Shown in pieces: positions 1 through 12,774 of a DNA stretch of 64,000 nt. A program made the position numbers and the translations under genes. The notes beneath the pieces are model-generated. The model searched no databases, was not told where the DNA came from, and saw nothing but the letters and a program-made list of their open reading frames with translations. Positions within the stretch are counted from its first letter, which is position 1. The number at the start of each line of letters is the position of its first letter. The stretch covers positions 1 to 64,000 of the forward strand of contig JAWNBC010000008.1 in the NCBI GenBank assembly GCA_038030265.1, written 5' to 3'. This stretch comes from Corythucha ciliata (Eukaryota > Arthropoda > Insecta > Hemiptera > Tingidae).

Positions 1-2570
1 ACTTTTTATTTTCTTTCTCTTTTCATCTCTTCTGGTTCAATTTGTCTTATCCCTCTCCCTAACATTTTGCCGCCTAGAGCCCCGGTAGTCCCCCCTCTCC
101 AAGATCCGGCCGGTTGGGTTTTCTAGTGGTCAAAACACGCGAAATTTGTTCTGAATGCGCAAAATTCCGCAAAGATCCGCAAAAATTTGGTTTTAGGAAG
201 AACCAATCCGGTAAAATTCCTTTTTATAAGGGTGTCAATCTTGTGAAATTGGCTTTATAAGTGGGTAAGGCTGGTCGTCCACTGGAAGCGTCTTCAAGCG
301 GCACTACAACGAGCGTAGGTACATACAAAAAGGCGTAAATTGAATTCACTGCTGCTAAGCCTGCAGTGGACGATGCCACATTCAGTTAGGCTTTGGGATG
401 TACGCTCGCTGTCGCGCGTTGTAGCGCCGCTTGAAAACGCTTCCAGCGGACGACAGACCTAAAACTCGTGACATTGGGGCAATAATCCACATGATTTGGT
501 TTTCGAAAGGTTCAAACCCGCGAAACTTATTTCTTAAAGTGCCAAATATGCGAAATAAGGAGTGAAATCCGCAGATTCTAGCCACATCCGGCGTAACCAA
601 GGTCATACTGTGACGAATAATCACGCTTATTGCTGAGTATTTGTTGGTTGGTGGTGATAATGGTGACGGTGGAAGGATCTTGCCCCCCCCCCCTGCTCCC
701 GCCAAGAACGTATCCTTACAGCCCTATACCCAATTCTTGTTTTTACTTCCATGCTCCCTTGCCTCATCTTTTGTTAGTTTTACTTCTTTTTAGTTCTTAG
801 TTTTTTTTTGTAAGTCCTGTAAGGAGGCTATAAATTGGAAAGCCGCTCTAGAATGCTGTTCTTTGGGCAACTAAACGGCTAAAAAGATTTTGTAAATAGC
901 GCTAATATTCGTGTCATTAACTGCGAAAAAGGCTCATTTCACTGTTTCTCGATGCAGCATTGGGAAATGCAGACTTTTGTCGCTGGTCCGCAGTGGCGCA
1001 TCGGAATTAGTGCTTAGGTTTGGTGCTAGGGCAATGAATCTTCGTGTGGTTATAGCTATTGGTGTGGGATATACATGTGCCCAATTTGGGTTCGATTGGT
1101 GGACTTAAATTCCCGGCCCGCACCTTCTTTTTTGGTCTGGAATTTAGGAAGTCCTTATACATTCTCAAATTTGAGAATGCAAAGCGGAAGGACTTTAGTC
1201 ATGATAATTGACAAATTTGTTGTCTGCCTGGGGCATTTGCTCTCGGCGCGGCCAGTCATAAACTCTCTAAATTCGGGGTACAAATTAATCGAGAGCTTAA
1301 TAGTCATGTTACTGGTCTCCAGGCTGGTGGCCAGGTAGTCGCCGACCAACGCTAATATTTCGTATTCGTCCCAAAAACCTATCGAATGGGACAAAATTCA
1401 TGACTTAGATCATCCGGTTAATTTGTGCTGTTCCTTATTTAGAGAGTTTTACCGGCTACTGCGAGGACAAATGCGCCTCACATCACTCATACACCCTACG
1501 CCCGTGCGCCTCATGCACTCTTACATTCATAATTCAGCTCCTCAAAACCTATCGAATTGGACAAGCTTATGACTAAGACATTCCGGTTAATTTGTGCCCT
1601 AAATTTGGAGAATCTGATACGCTCCAGGCATGGCCTCATATGTGTTGCGTCTTCACCGCCCCACAGTTTTGGTGGGGAAGGTTTTTAGGCGCTTAAGGAG
1701 GGGCTTCTGAGTGGACTGTAACTCGTTTTAAAATTGGGGGGATTGGCGGGTAAATGGAATTCAGCGTTTTCTGGAGAGAATGAAGTTTCAATTTTAATTA
1801 AGCTTAACATGGGGGGGGGGGGGCACGAGCCAAAGTGTTGGGTGAAATGCTCCAACCCAACAGGGGAAATTCAATCAAAAGAAATCCGATACCGATCATG
1901 CATGTCCGATCGGAGCTTACGGTAACTAATTAATCATGTCGAGGGCTGTCAGCTGAAACCTTGACTGCGATGTAAAATGATAGAGCATTTTACAGGTGGA
2001 ATTCCGTCTTTTATTGGCACGCACAGTGTGATGAATAAGGGCCCATTGAATTAGTTTGACGTATTTTCCTCTCTGCAAATGTCGTAACACCACTACATCA
2101 CATTATGTAACGCGTTCCCAAAAAATTATTTTATTAAGGGTCTTCGAGAGCCCTTTTCCACCTGGGTCAAATCCCGCGAAAAGTCGACCTATAATTCGTG
2201 ACTACAAATGAGCTCTTGTTCAGGGAGTGGCAAGACTTCGCAAAAATCCGAAAAAATTGTCAAAAGTCATAAGATTTTCTAGGCCCCAGCACTCCGAAGT
2301 TCCGCCGGTCATTTAAACCAGTAACCGATTGCTCCAGCAGTGAATTGCACGTCTCGAAACTTTTTTGGAGACGATTCTTAAGGTTTTGTTTGCATTTTTT
2401 CAAAGAAGGGCTGCTCTTTAACCAAGACCTAACTTGTGGTTATGTGTAGGGACACTTTTTGCGAAAGTAAAAAAAACTGGGTGAAGGGGGGAAACATTTG
2501 ATGGGTGGCGATGAAAAAATATGACCGGATGGATTTTCACGACTCAAACACGGAGCTTGCCCCTCACTTA
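1..2570. other. intergenic, no gene recognised
   Basis: I see no coding signal: the open frames are short, lack family motifs and have no supporting splice context. The stretch holds the foldback element at 271-456, poly-C and poly-G runs near 685 and 1811, and AT-rich sequence. A CAGTGGCG motif at 991 resembles a hAT-type transposon end, but no partner end was found. Confidence 0.5.
271..456. mobile_element. miniature foldback element (MITE-like)
   Basis: Two imperfect inverted arms (271-322 and 400-456) share the order CTGGTCGTCC / GGAAGCGT / TTCAAGCGGC / CTACAACG, and the right arm is the reverse complement with a few mismatches and one extra short segment. The ~77 bp loop encodes nothing. 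Total size is ~186 bp. I could not identify a clean target-site duplication, so the superfamily is left open. Confidence 0.6.
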
Positions 2571-2576
2571 CTTTTT

Positions 2577-4300
2577 ATCAATAGCCGAATTTTAAAAAAT
2601 TGCGGGCGGTAGCTCATGGGCGGGGGAAGTTGGCCGACGACCCCCAATTTTAATTATGTGAAAAAATCCACAAAAATCTTACGAGTTCAAAATGGTGTCA
2701 CACTTTATAATTAATCAGCATTGGTTCGGTCAGGGCCGGTCATCTTCCGGAATTCCTGGAGTTCAGCTGTACACCTAAAGTGACTATCCAAGTCAAGGTT
2801 TGCGCTTCAGTTCATCTCGGTCACGTCCGGTCAAAATGGCTGTGGTTTGTGACCATTCGGTCGTTTGACCAATGACCGAACTCTTGATGACCAATTTGTT
2901 TGTGAAGTTCATGAGCTAGGGTTACGAGTCACCAGATTTTCCAGGTTTCGTTGCAATTTTGCCAAAACTTGCACTAATTCTGGATCAAGAGTAGGATAGA
3001 GCTACCGGAACGTTGGTCGAAATTTCTGAAAGCAGTGAAATGGGGTAGGGAAGCAAAAAAAAAGATTTTTTGGCTCGAAAAAATTACCCAATGCAGATCT
3101 GTCGTGTCTACGTCGGGCTCAGGGAACTAGCCCTTGCAATAAATTCAGAAACCGATTTGTGAATTTATTGCAAGTTTGGAACTCCACAACATCGCCCCAA
3201 TAAATATTGTTTGGGAACTAGCCCTTTGCCAACATTTTATCAACGTCCGAATTTTTAAAAATGGCGGATCATAGACATGTGAGGGGGTTAACACGCCCGA
3301 TGACCTCCATTTTTTTTAAAACGTCAGAAAATCCACAAAAATCGTAGGAGTCTTAAATGGTGCCACACTTCTATGTTCAGTCATTTCGGACCGGTCAGGT
3401 CAGGTCACGAAACCTTAATTTTCACTATTTATCAAGTCTCGTGATCCCTGGAGGTCAGATTGTTAATTTTCGTGACCTTATCATTCGAAGTGACCTCAGG
3501 TTCACCGACAAGTCGCTGACCGAGGTTCAGTCAACCTCGGTCACGGCTGGTCAATTTGGGAGTGGAATTTGCAAGGTGGGCCCCTTTCTTCACACACAGG
3601 CTGATGAACGGCTCAAATTGAACCAGCGACTGTTGAGCAACAATAATTTTTCCGATCTTCAAACGGTCGTTTGACCGATGACCGAACTCTTGGTGACCGA
3701 TTTGGTTATGAAGTTCATGAGCTGGGTCCACTAGTCACCAGATTTTCCTGGTTTGGTTTCAATTTTGGCGAGACACAAACTAATTCTGGATCAAGAGCAG
3801 TGGAGCTACCGGAACTCTTGTCGAGATTTTCTGGAAGTTGTAAAATGGGGTGGGGATGCAAAAAATGCAGATTTTAGCTCGAAAAAATTGAAAAGTGCAG
3901 ATCTCTCCACGTCGGACTTAGGGAGCTATCCCTTCGCCATAAATTTTATCAACGGCCGAATTTTTAAAAATGGCGGTTCATAGGCATGAGAGTGGGGTAA
4001 CATGCCTGATGACCTCCATTTTTTTTTTTTTTTTTTCACGTCAAAAACTCCACAAAAATCGTACGAGTTCAAAATGGTGCAATACTTTATAATTCATCAG
4101 CTAGCATCGGGTCGGTCCGGTCCGGTCAGGAAGAAGGAGTCTTCTTCCGGACTTCAGTGATTCCTTGAGATCAGCTGTACACCTCAGATGACTATCCAAT
4201 TCGAGGTTGGTAGTTCGGTCCATTTCGGTCACGTCCGGCCAAAATGGCTGTGGTTTGTGACCATTCGGTAATTTGAGCGGTGAGCGAACCTTTGATGTTG
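2577..4300. repeat. three tandem copies of a ~0.7 kb non-coding repeat
   Basis: Copies start near 2577, 3239 and 3948, each with TATCAA(T/C)(A/G) followed by GCCGAAT or TCCGAAT and a run of T/A. Each then carries a conserved stretch ending in TCCACAAAAATC and a GGTCAGG/GGTCCGG-rich segment with the phrase AAATGGCTGTGGTTTGTGACC in copies 1 and 3. Unit spacings are about 662 and 709 bp. Copy 3 is cut off near 4300. Open frames inside (for example 3357-3674) run across diverged repeat and show no protein family. Confidence 0.7.
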
Positions 4301-4789
4301 CTCCAGCAGTGAAGCCCCTAAAGCTGAAGCGGCAAATGTGCTTGAATGTATTGAAAATGACACTTGGCTCCTCAACATGGCGCCTCAGTGGAGACGAGCT
4401 AAGTGTTGAGGTTTACAGCAAAAGAGGGGCTAGTGTATGCATCTTTCCCTATATATTTCTTTATACATATATATATGTCGCATCCATATCGAGTAATTGT
4501 CCATTTCACGAAATGGATGTCCACTTCACGAAGTGGCTCCACTTGCCGTAACTTCAAAAAATTACGACATCTGGACAAAACAATTGTCCATTTCTTGAAA
4601 AGGAAACACTAGGTAGGTATTTCCTTTTCAAGAAATGGACATTTTTGTTGTGAACGAAAACATCGTTGAAGAGTTGGTCCGTTGATGACTTGAAGGTCAA
4701 GTCTGATAAGGCCCCCCCCCCCCATCGTCAACTCGTCAACGATATTTTATAGCGTTGATGAGTTGACCAGTTGATGAGTCGTATACCAC

Positions 4790-5360
4790 CCCTATATGCT
4801 GTTCTTGGGAAAGTCTGCGGCTAAAATTGAGCAAAAGCGCTAGTCCATGAAACACATTTGTGAGTGAAAAAATCGTGGATAAAATTGAGAAAAATGGCCA
4901 ATTCGTGGATTGAGATGAGAAAATTCACCGCTGAAATTGAGAAAAAGAGCTAAATCGCAGCTGAAATGGAGACAAATCGCTAATTCGTTGAAATAAACGC
5001 TACTCGGCGGCTAAAATTTTGGGAAAATCGCTGAAATTCAGAAAAAGCGCTAAATCGCAGCTGAAATGGAACAAATCGCTAGTTCATTGAAATAAACGAT
5101 AGTCGGTGGCTAAAATTGGGGAAAACCGCTGACATTGAGAAAAAGCACCAAATAGCCGCTAAAATGGCGGAGAAATCGCTAATTCGTTGAAATAAACGCT
5201 CTCTAAATTAATAAACGTATCGGCGGCTAAAATTTGAAAAAAACGCTAAAATGAGGATAAAACGCTGATTCTCGGAAATAATGAAAAAGCGCTAATTCGC
5301 GGATAAATAATGGAAAAGCGCAAACTCGCGGATAAAGCGTCGGGGTCCATCCTCCTCGGC
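4790..5360. repeat. minisatellite block, ~35-40 bp unit
   Basis: Degenerate tandem units read roughly GCTAATTCGCGGC then TAAAATTGAGAAAAA, for example around 4930-5000 and 5160-5300. The units vary in length and sequence, so this is an old array. The same family recurs at 24540-26030, 40470-41000, 41310-41480, 45930-46220, 51160-51510 and 62280-64000. Confidence 0.8.
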
Positions 5361-8300
5361 CTCGGGTGACCAGACGTCCTACTTTCCCCGGACATGTCCT
5401 ACGTTTTACAGTGTCCGGAGTACGTCCGGGCTCATTTTTCAAGTCATTTCAAGGGAGAGATTAAAATTGTCCTCTTTTGTCCTGCTTCGGTCTACGAAAA
5501 AACGAAATGTGAATGCACCATTAAAAAGCTGATAATATGGGGACGTTTTTGTCATGCATCGCAAGTCTGTGGAGAAAGCAATTTGGGTACATCAATCTTT
5601 TGAAAAGCGTACTTATTGTGGAATTTACTTGAATCTACGACAAAAGGCCAGATTTTTAGGATTTGACGATCATTTCAAGCAATGAAATGGCCTCTATCTT
5701 AACCGAAATTGTCCGTAGTATCTGAAAATGTCATCAACGTTTGGATCAAGTGTAATGTAAGCCGGGAAATCTGGGATTTTTCAAAGCAATTGCCGTAATT
5801 TTCTTTAATTAAAAAAAAAATCATAAATCTTCAATGGATCTCGATAGGACCCGTCCGGAAGTGGCTTTGCACTCGAATTTAGACGTAGTTTCACCCTAAA
5901 TTTTGTGTCATAGTAATACGGATCTACTCTGTGTTTATGGCCTAGACATATGAAAGCCTATTATCCCTTCAAAAGTAGCGCCCCTTGTGAAGGAGGGGGA
6001 GGTTTGTTGGTCCTTGAAGGGCATATTATTAACATTCTACCGTCCACTTCAATTGCAATTTGATTTTACAAAACTCAATCATGCAAAAAACAAAAAGTTT
6101 CCTTATGCCAGTTTTTTCGACAAAAAAACGTCGAATTGCGAAAAATGTTTACTTCTACACCCGCCGTAACTCTCGAACCGTTCACTCAAGTAAAATTATC
6201 TCGGGGATGATTTTTGTAGGCAATTTCATGAAGATTATTTTTGTAAATGCTCATTTTCACGATAAACCTCAAAGATTTCGAAATATTTGAGAAATACTGG
6301 AACAAAATAAGAATTTACTAACTTAGTACCTCCTCCCACCCAAACCCATAGCTCCAAATGGTGGAACTTTTTACTAATCAGTATGTGGGTTGTGAGGAAC
6401 AATTTGGCGTTGAAGAGAAACTTTCACTTTGGATGTTGAGGTTTGGCCGTATTTTTTTTTTACTAACTGCACCGTACTAATATTACGTTGCGGAAAATGT
6501 TCGTTTTGGCGGGATTTCAAATATGCCAACTTTCGTTTATAAGTAAAAAATATTTCTGAAGGGTTTTAAATTTTTATTTATTTATTTACGGGGAAGGATT
6601 GATTGAAAAAAAATATTTTTGGAAAATGTGAAACTTCCTCATTGACGAATGATAGGCACAGTCAGTTGAGAGAGTCGAAGGGAAATTAGAAGTGAAGTTA
6701 CCCTGCCTTAATACCAGCAGTTTCCACACAATAATAATTTTTTACGTGGCTCCCTTTCCTATAAATTCTGCTGTTTTGGGAACCGAAATTTCACCCTTTT
6801 TATCCCTACTGCGACGTGAATCCGCCACTGAAATAAGAGACAAGTACACGGGAGGGACTTATCAAGCGTAATATTGTATAAGGATAATTTAAAGATTCGA
6901 ACGGGTTTGAACGTTCAGCGAGAAAAATATGTAAATACGTCATAATGCACTCCAGAATTTTACACTATTTGCCACAGTTAGGTAGGGAAGGAAAGAAGAG
7001 GTTGAACTTCAATTTCATCGTATAGTTTATTGACAGTTTTCGATAAATAACTTCGGAAAGATACCCACGAAATCTGCACTGTAGGTTGACCGGGTGAGGG
7101 AGGGCATGGAGACTTTAGAATTTCGACGAAAGAAAAACAAGTAACTTAGGATTTACGCCGCGCCGTTGAGAAGCATCTGCATTGCATGGTAGAGCGAGGG
7201 GGGGGGGACAATAAGGCAATGTGAGTGCCATCTATCGGTAAATTTCCATTGATTACCAGTGAACGCGATGCATTTTGATGAGTTCAAGGCACCTTGTGCG
7301 AAATGCGTCATTATAGAGTGTATGTGTGTTACTACCGTGGCTGTCAATTTCGAAAGGGTTGCTACCTACGTTGTTCATACACAACATGTTTGAGCTCCGT
7401 GAACTCGCGATAATTATTAACGCTTGGGAAACAATTGCCACTCGTTGTTAAACTGGTTGGGAGTGAACGTTGAAGGGGTTGGAGAAGATAATTTTGAATT
7501 TTTTTTCCTCTGGATTTCATGTTTTACATTCAGAAGGAAACCCCGTAGGGGCAAAAAATGTCACCGGTTGAAGAAAAATCCCCCCCCCCCCTAGAGAGTT
7601 GGTTCTTGCTTTTAAAACTTCCTGCAGTGGCGACTGACATAACAATATAATTTAGGAAGTTAAATCACGAGGTCTACGTAATTAAAAGATGCGTAACAGG
7701 TAAACTTGTTAATTGCGCTGTCTAATAAATAGCACGAGAAACATTGTTAACGTGAAATCCGTTAAAGAAACTGGAAAGGGCTGAATTTATTTACTACAGG
7801 GAATGCAGACAATTATACCAAACTCGAAGGCGGCCTTCCACTTTTTTTAAGGAGGGTATACACCTTCGCACGCTAAGATGATTTACAACCCTAAAAGTTG
7901 CCCTCAACCGTGTAAATTAACCCATGTTTTCCATTTTATTTATTTATAAAATAATACATTTAGAAAAGAAATGTACAGATTATAACTGTCTCGTTGCTGG
8001 CGGTTCGCAAAACCGGCGCGTAACAATTCAGAGGGGGTTGAGGTCCTAGCATAATGCTAGACCGCCTCGATTGTCGTGTTTACAAAGACATTTATAGTAT
8101 TATGTAATTTATTTCAGGGGGTTCCGGCCTGTTAGTTATAACTTTATAAGAGTACTGTCTTTTGCAAAGCCTAAGATCCCTCCACCTCCAACCTTTACGT
8201 CATATTTGTGTCTAGACTTATTTTTTTTTTTATAATTCTGAGAAATTATTTTATTGATCGTGGAACAGCAAATAGGGATGAAACCGGTTCTGGTCTTAGC

Positions 8301-9150
8301 AATTTTATTTCTGTCCGGGCTATGAATAATTCCGGTCCGGTCCGGTCTTCTTGTGAGGACCGGACCGAAAAAAGTCTGTCCTTAATTGGCATATAATAGA
8401 AAAACAGAAAATTGTTATGTGGATTCGTTCGTGCAGGAACTGCGTGCTTCTAATGTCTCGAGTATGTTTAAATGGAATGCCGTGACGTACACAACCATAA
8501 AAGGGCAGATCAGAGACCTTTTAAAGGGGGGGGGGGATATCGAAAACCCTCCCACAGAATAACAACTGCTTATATCCATATCCACCCTCCTCAAACCAGT
8601 TTTGAGCGATTTGACTAGCTCTACTAGCCTATTAGGGGCAATCCCGTTGTTACCCCCACTTTTGGATAAGATGTAAACGTGCTGTAAATTTCTACCCTTC
8701 AAAAGTGAAGCATTTTTGGGTTGAATAGCCCACAAAATACATACATAGAGCTTGTGAGCCAAGGATTATTACTTTTATATGCTTCATTTCGTGAACGTAT
8801 TCCAGCGATATTTTATTTAAGACTCAAATAAAATCTTTCGGGTCTTTATCGAAAGACCCAACCGATTTCATCCCTAACAGCAAATCAGGAATTTCCCCGG
8901 AGTATCGAGATATTTTGATGCCGTTTGAGCCGCAATGGCGGCTGACGCCTCCGCCTCCAAAACAGTCAGTTCCGAAAGTTTCGAGGGCAAATAACTGTTA
9001 TTAGTGGGGTTAAATATCGGAGTCTTCAATTTAAATTTCTAGGTTAAAGCACCGAGTTTTAAAGGGAGTGACTGTAATCTGGGGGCAAATAATACGAATT
9101 CGGGAAAAATTCTAGACCTTACAATCTATCCAAGGCAAATTTTTCATTTT
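5361..9150. other. intergenic, no gene recognised
   Basis: No supported coding region. AT-rich sequence has poly-G/poly-C runs (7200, 7581, 8528). A ~40 bp phrase at 6604-6643 (AAATATTTTTGGAAAATGTG, then ACTTCCTCATT) recurs at about 15985-16017, so it belongs to a dispersed repeat. A CAGTGGCG at 7625 and a CGCCACTG near 6825 look like single hAT-type ends without partners. Confidence 0.45.
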
Positions 9151-9309
9151 CCGTGGCTCAATGGGGAACTTGCATGAATACCCGATTTGGGGGAAAAGTA
9201 CACCGCGGTGAATTGGCACGTGCTGACAAGTATATAAACGACAGTTGCAGCCCAATTGGTGCTTCTGGTGATTTTAAAATAAATTTCAAAGTTCTTCAAG
9301 AGGGGATGG

Positions 9310-9386
9310 ACGGTGCGATTTGCCAGATACCTGGAAAAAATAATGAAGCCGAAATGAAGGCGAAAAATCAGGAAACGAAGAAGTAG
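9310..9386 (-). pseudogene. PIF/Harbinger transposase scrap
   Basis: The stretch TTGCCAGATACCTGGA followed by AAAATGAAGCCGAAAT-like sequence is the reverse complement of the Harbinger coding stretch near 12900-12965 (RYLATGSSF region). The homology breaks off at the inverted repeat starting at 9348 and appears to resume at 10658. The + strand frame through here (9153-9386) is therefore antisense to transposase. It is followed by an AATAAA-like motif near 9410, which I take as chance. Confidence 0.5.
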
Positions 9387-10657
9387 AAGAAAAAAGCCAA
9401 AAACCCTAAAAATAAAATATTAATGAAATTAATGTGTTTTATTTTATATGTTATGTTTTTGAAATACTGGAAGCAGCCAATACGAACAAAGCTAATATCT
9501 TGCGGTGCTCATGTGGTAAAATTCATGAAATTTTCCTTCAAACTGGGTTAATTCGCGAAAAACCACCATCGAACTGTGTTTCACGTTAATTAAATTACAG
9601 GGGTGTACCCAAATTCGTTGTTTCTTTCTATTTCGCATGTAGTACGAAATGAGAACCTCTTCCTCCGACGAGCTCATGGCAAAAACAGAAAAATATCACT
9701 TTGGTATCGCTTGTATAAACATAGTAACGGACCGATATGTTGCGCGATATATTGCTTTTCTATCGCGTTGCTTTCATATCGTCTAGTGTGAACGCCGCCT
9801 AAAAAAAAAGCCCGGTCCTGTGCAAGCAAGCCAGCCGCCTCTCCAAAGGGCAAAGTAACTCAAAAATGTGAGGTACGAGCTTCGCCATCCACGGGGGGAC
9901 CACAGCGGCCAATATTCCTAAGGCTGCCCCTTGCAATACTGAAGATGGGGCCTAGTTAAGCCCGATTTTGGGTCGTCCTGTGTTCGACAGGCCGGCGACG
10001 AAAAGAAGCTGACCACTCGAAATAAAAGTTTTAGACGCAATTACTATAGGTACTTTTAGATTCTTTGAGACAAGTCGTTCATACATCCATGCATGATATT
10101 GTGGCCAAATCTCTTATATCTTGGAAGCGTCCTATTTTCAGGTTCATTATTAAATAGTTTATTGTAATAAACTGAACATTTGCTATAATAGCATAATAAA
10201 ATGAAAAAGTGAGACTACATTATTGGTCAGTCCAAAACAAATTCTATTTTTCTCTTCTTTGACTTGGCAAAGCGCGTTATAACTGTTTCTGGCTCGACTT
10301 TGATGTTAAACGGAGCTTTAAACCCATGTGGTCGACCCGGGCCTAATTAAAGGTTACTAGTCCAAGCTTAAATGATAGCTCAGAACAGATTAGACCTGTT
10401 CAGCGAATGGTTGGAACCGATGAGTACAGATACATAATAGAGGGAGCGTAAACGAAAAAATTGGCCCACTTCCCTCTCTCTAGGGGTCCAAATAATGGGG
10501 TGAGAAAACTATCATTCAAGTCAAAGCATTGAAGTTTGGAAACGAATTTTAATTTTAAAAAATTACTGCGGCTTTTACTGAACGGTAAAACGAATTGACA
10601 GCTGAAAGTATCATCTGCCGAAGATTAGCTTTCCTGATTTTTCGCCTTCATTTCGGC
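9348..10657. mobile_element. ~1.3 kb segment bounded by a perfect 28-bp inverted repeat
   Basis: Positions 9348-9375 and 10630-10657 are exact reverse complements over 28 bp. Outside them lie the two halves of one Harbinger fragment (9310-9347 and 10658-10690), as judged by the uninterrupted version near 12900-12965. The segment was therefore either inserted into, or inverted within, an older Harbinger copy. No open frame with a recognisable family was found inside. Confidence 0.55.
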
Positions 10658-10860
10658 ATAGCCAGTAAAAGGAAGAAGTGAAGACACTCCTCGCCCCCCG
10701 CCGTAGGTGTGGCAGGACGGGAAAACACCAGCGCTAGTATCGCTAAGCGCTGGATGTTCCTTCATTCCAAGCCTGTCAGCTGTGAGGCAGTTATGATTTG
10801 ATTTGTGATTATTGATTTGATTATTGTGATTATTGATTGTGATAAAAATAAGTTTTTGAA

Positions 10861-12370
10861 ATGCCATCTTGTTGTGTGCCGGGGTGTAAGGCGGGGTACG
10901 ACAAAACGGGAGAAAAGGTGCATTTTTTCAAGCCTCCCCAAAATAATTTGCCAGCATGGAGGAATGCAATCCCGCGAGAATTCACGCTATCAACTACCCA
11001 CCGAGTTTGTTCGAGACATTTTCACGAACGTTTTATTATAAAAGAAGATGTTTTTACCATTCAAGGGGAGAAGAAGACTATGCCACGCCTAAGATGGTCG
11101 CTAACACCCGACGCAGTTCCAGAAATCTTCCCAAATCTACCGATTTATCTCTCAAAAATGGTAAGGATTCGAAAACCACCGACTTCTCGATGCTCATCAA
11201 AGGAAAATACTGTATTGATTGATGAAGTTGGAATGAATGATGGTGTCGAATATGGTCCCAGTGAAATCTTCCAAAACGGAAAGGATAATCCTCAAGATAC
11301 ATTACTGCGCGAAAATTCTTTTTTGAAAACTAAAATTAGAGAATCGCAAAAGCAGTTGTTCGTTTTCAAGCAGCGTTTGATGAAATATCAGAACAAAATT
11401 TCTGAGTTGGAAAAGAAGCTGGAGGAAGCATCAAAAGCACCACTAATCCCAGGCCTTTCGAAGTGCTCACCAATTGAAAGAGAAGTTATAAAAACCATTT
11501 TACGACAGAATGAAGTTGAATCCGCAAATGGAATGAGATATAAGGAGAATTTCATTCTGGAGAGCGTTTTATTGAAAATCAAATCTCCAAAAGGGTATCG
11601 TCACTGCCTTCAACACAATTTACTTCCTCTCCCGTCACCTCGTCATTTAACACGACTGACTCAAGGCTTGAAATGTTCCTTTGGCATTAATGAGCAGGCA
11701 GTGGTAGCTATAGCTCGAGATGTTACTGGTCCTAATGATTACGGCATACTAGTATTTGATGAAGTGAAACTGAGTCAAGATGTGCATTTGAACAATTCAA
11801 CCTTCAAAGTAGACGGGTTTGTCGATTTCGGCGACTTTACTCCAGAAAACCAGAAAGAAAAATTGGCCAATCACGCGTTGGTGTTCATGTTCGTTCCATT
11901 ACTGAAAAATTGGGTACAACCGGTGGCTGTGTATGCAGCACATAATGCGTCTCCTGGTACAGTCTTGGCAAAATTGCTGTTAGAAGTGATAATACATCTC
12001 GGATAAGTGGGAAACTTGCTTCACTCAATAACGCAATACCCAATCCAACAGATCCTTCAAGGAAAATCTGGGCTCTCTCAGACGCAGTACACATTTTCAA
12101 ATGCATTCGCAATAACTTTCTGAATGGCGGAATACTTAAATATTAAAATGAAAATATTCATTTTCATTTTTACAGGCGACTCCAGGTTTTTGGACTCCAT
12201 ACAAGAGTTACAGACCCTGCCAGTCCCTTTGTCGCTGTTCTGCTCAGAAGAGCACTTGATGAATTTTGCACCAAGCATAATATTTTTCTACCTCAGGTGT
12301 CGCTTCATATTTCATTTGAAAGATTCCAGTAAAAAACTCAAATGTACTAGTCGTACGAAAGCTACCAGTA
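10861..12370 (+). pseudogene. THAP / P-element-type transposase, frameshifted
   Basis: The 381-codon open frame starts at the ATG at 10861. It opens with a THAP zinc-binding domain: C5-x3-C9, conserved W33, C50-x2-H53 and an AVPEIFP motif near residue 86. A coiled coil follows at about 150-195, then the P-element/THAP9-type transposase core with a D-E-V-K-L motif at residue ~300, where THAP9 and P transposases keep a catalytic Asp. The frame ends at 12006 in a short unrelated tail, while homology (SDAVHIFKCIRNNF) continues in another frame at about 11985-12120. This shows a frameshift. A further homologous stretch lies at 12176-12300. It is a decayed transposon gene rather than a domesticated host gene, because the core is broken. 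Confidence 0.8.
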
Positions 12371-12774
12371 AATTGTCCAAGCTGCAATAGAAGATTGGGA
12401 AACACAAGGTATCAACCAGAATCGGTACATACTGTACTCCAACTAACTGTAAGGACTGCCTACTGCAATAAAGACTGTGATTTATGATGATCTATAGGAA
12501 TTTACCTACCTAAATGTGATTTCTCTTTCATCTGATGATAATCAAGTCTGTGAATTACCTACCTAATTTTAATGTCAACATAATATATATCTTGATATGC
12601 CATCTCATTTCAAATAATAATGATGATAAGACTATGAAGCTCGACTTTCAATTCTCCTTCTTTTAAACCCGCCCATTTGAAAATTTATTCCAGCCACTTT
12701 AAAAGCCGCAAAATAACGAATTCTTGATCGTGTGAAGATGCAATTACTTTGAAAAGCTTGAGACCTCTCACTCA

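Noticed and set aside
991..1010. hAT element starting CAGTGGCG at 991 (also 7625, 39565, 50084)
   Set aside because: No inverted partner with matching 8-bp flanks was found for these single ends.
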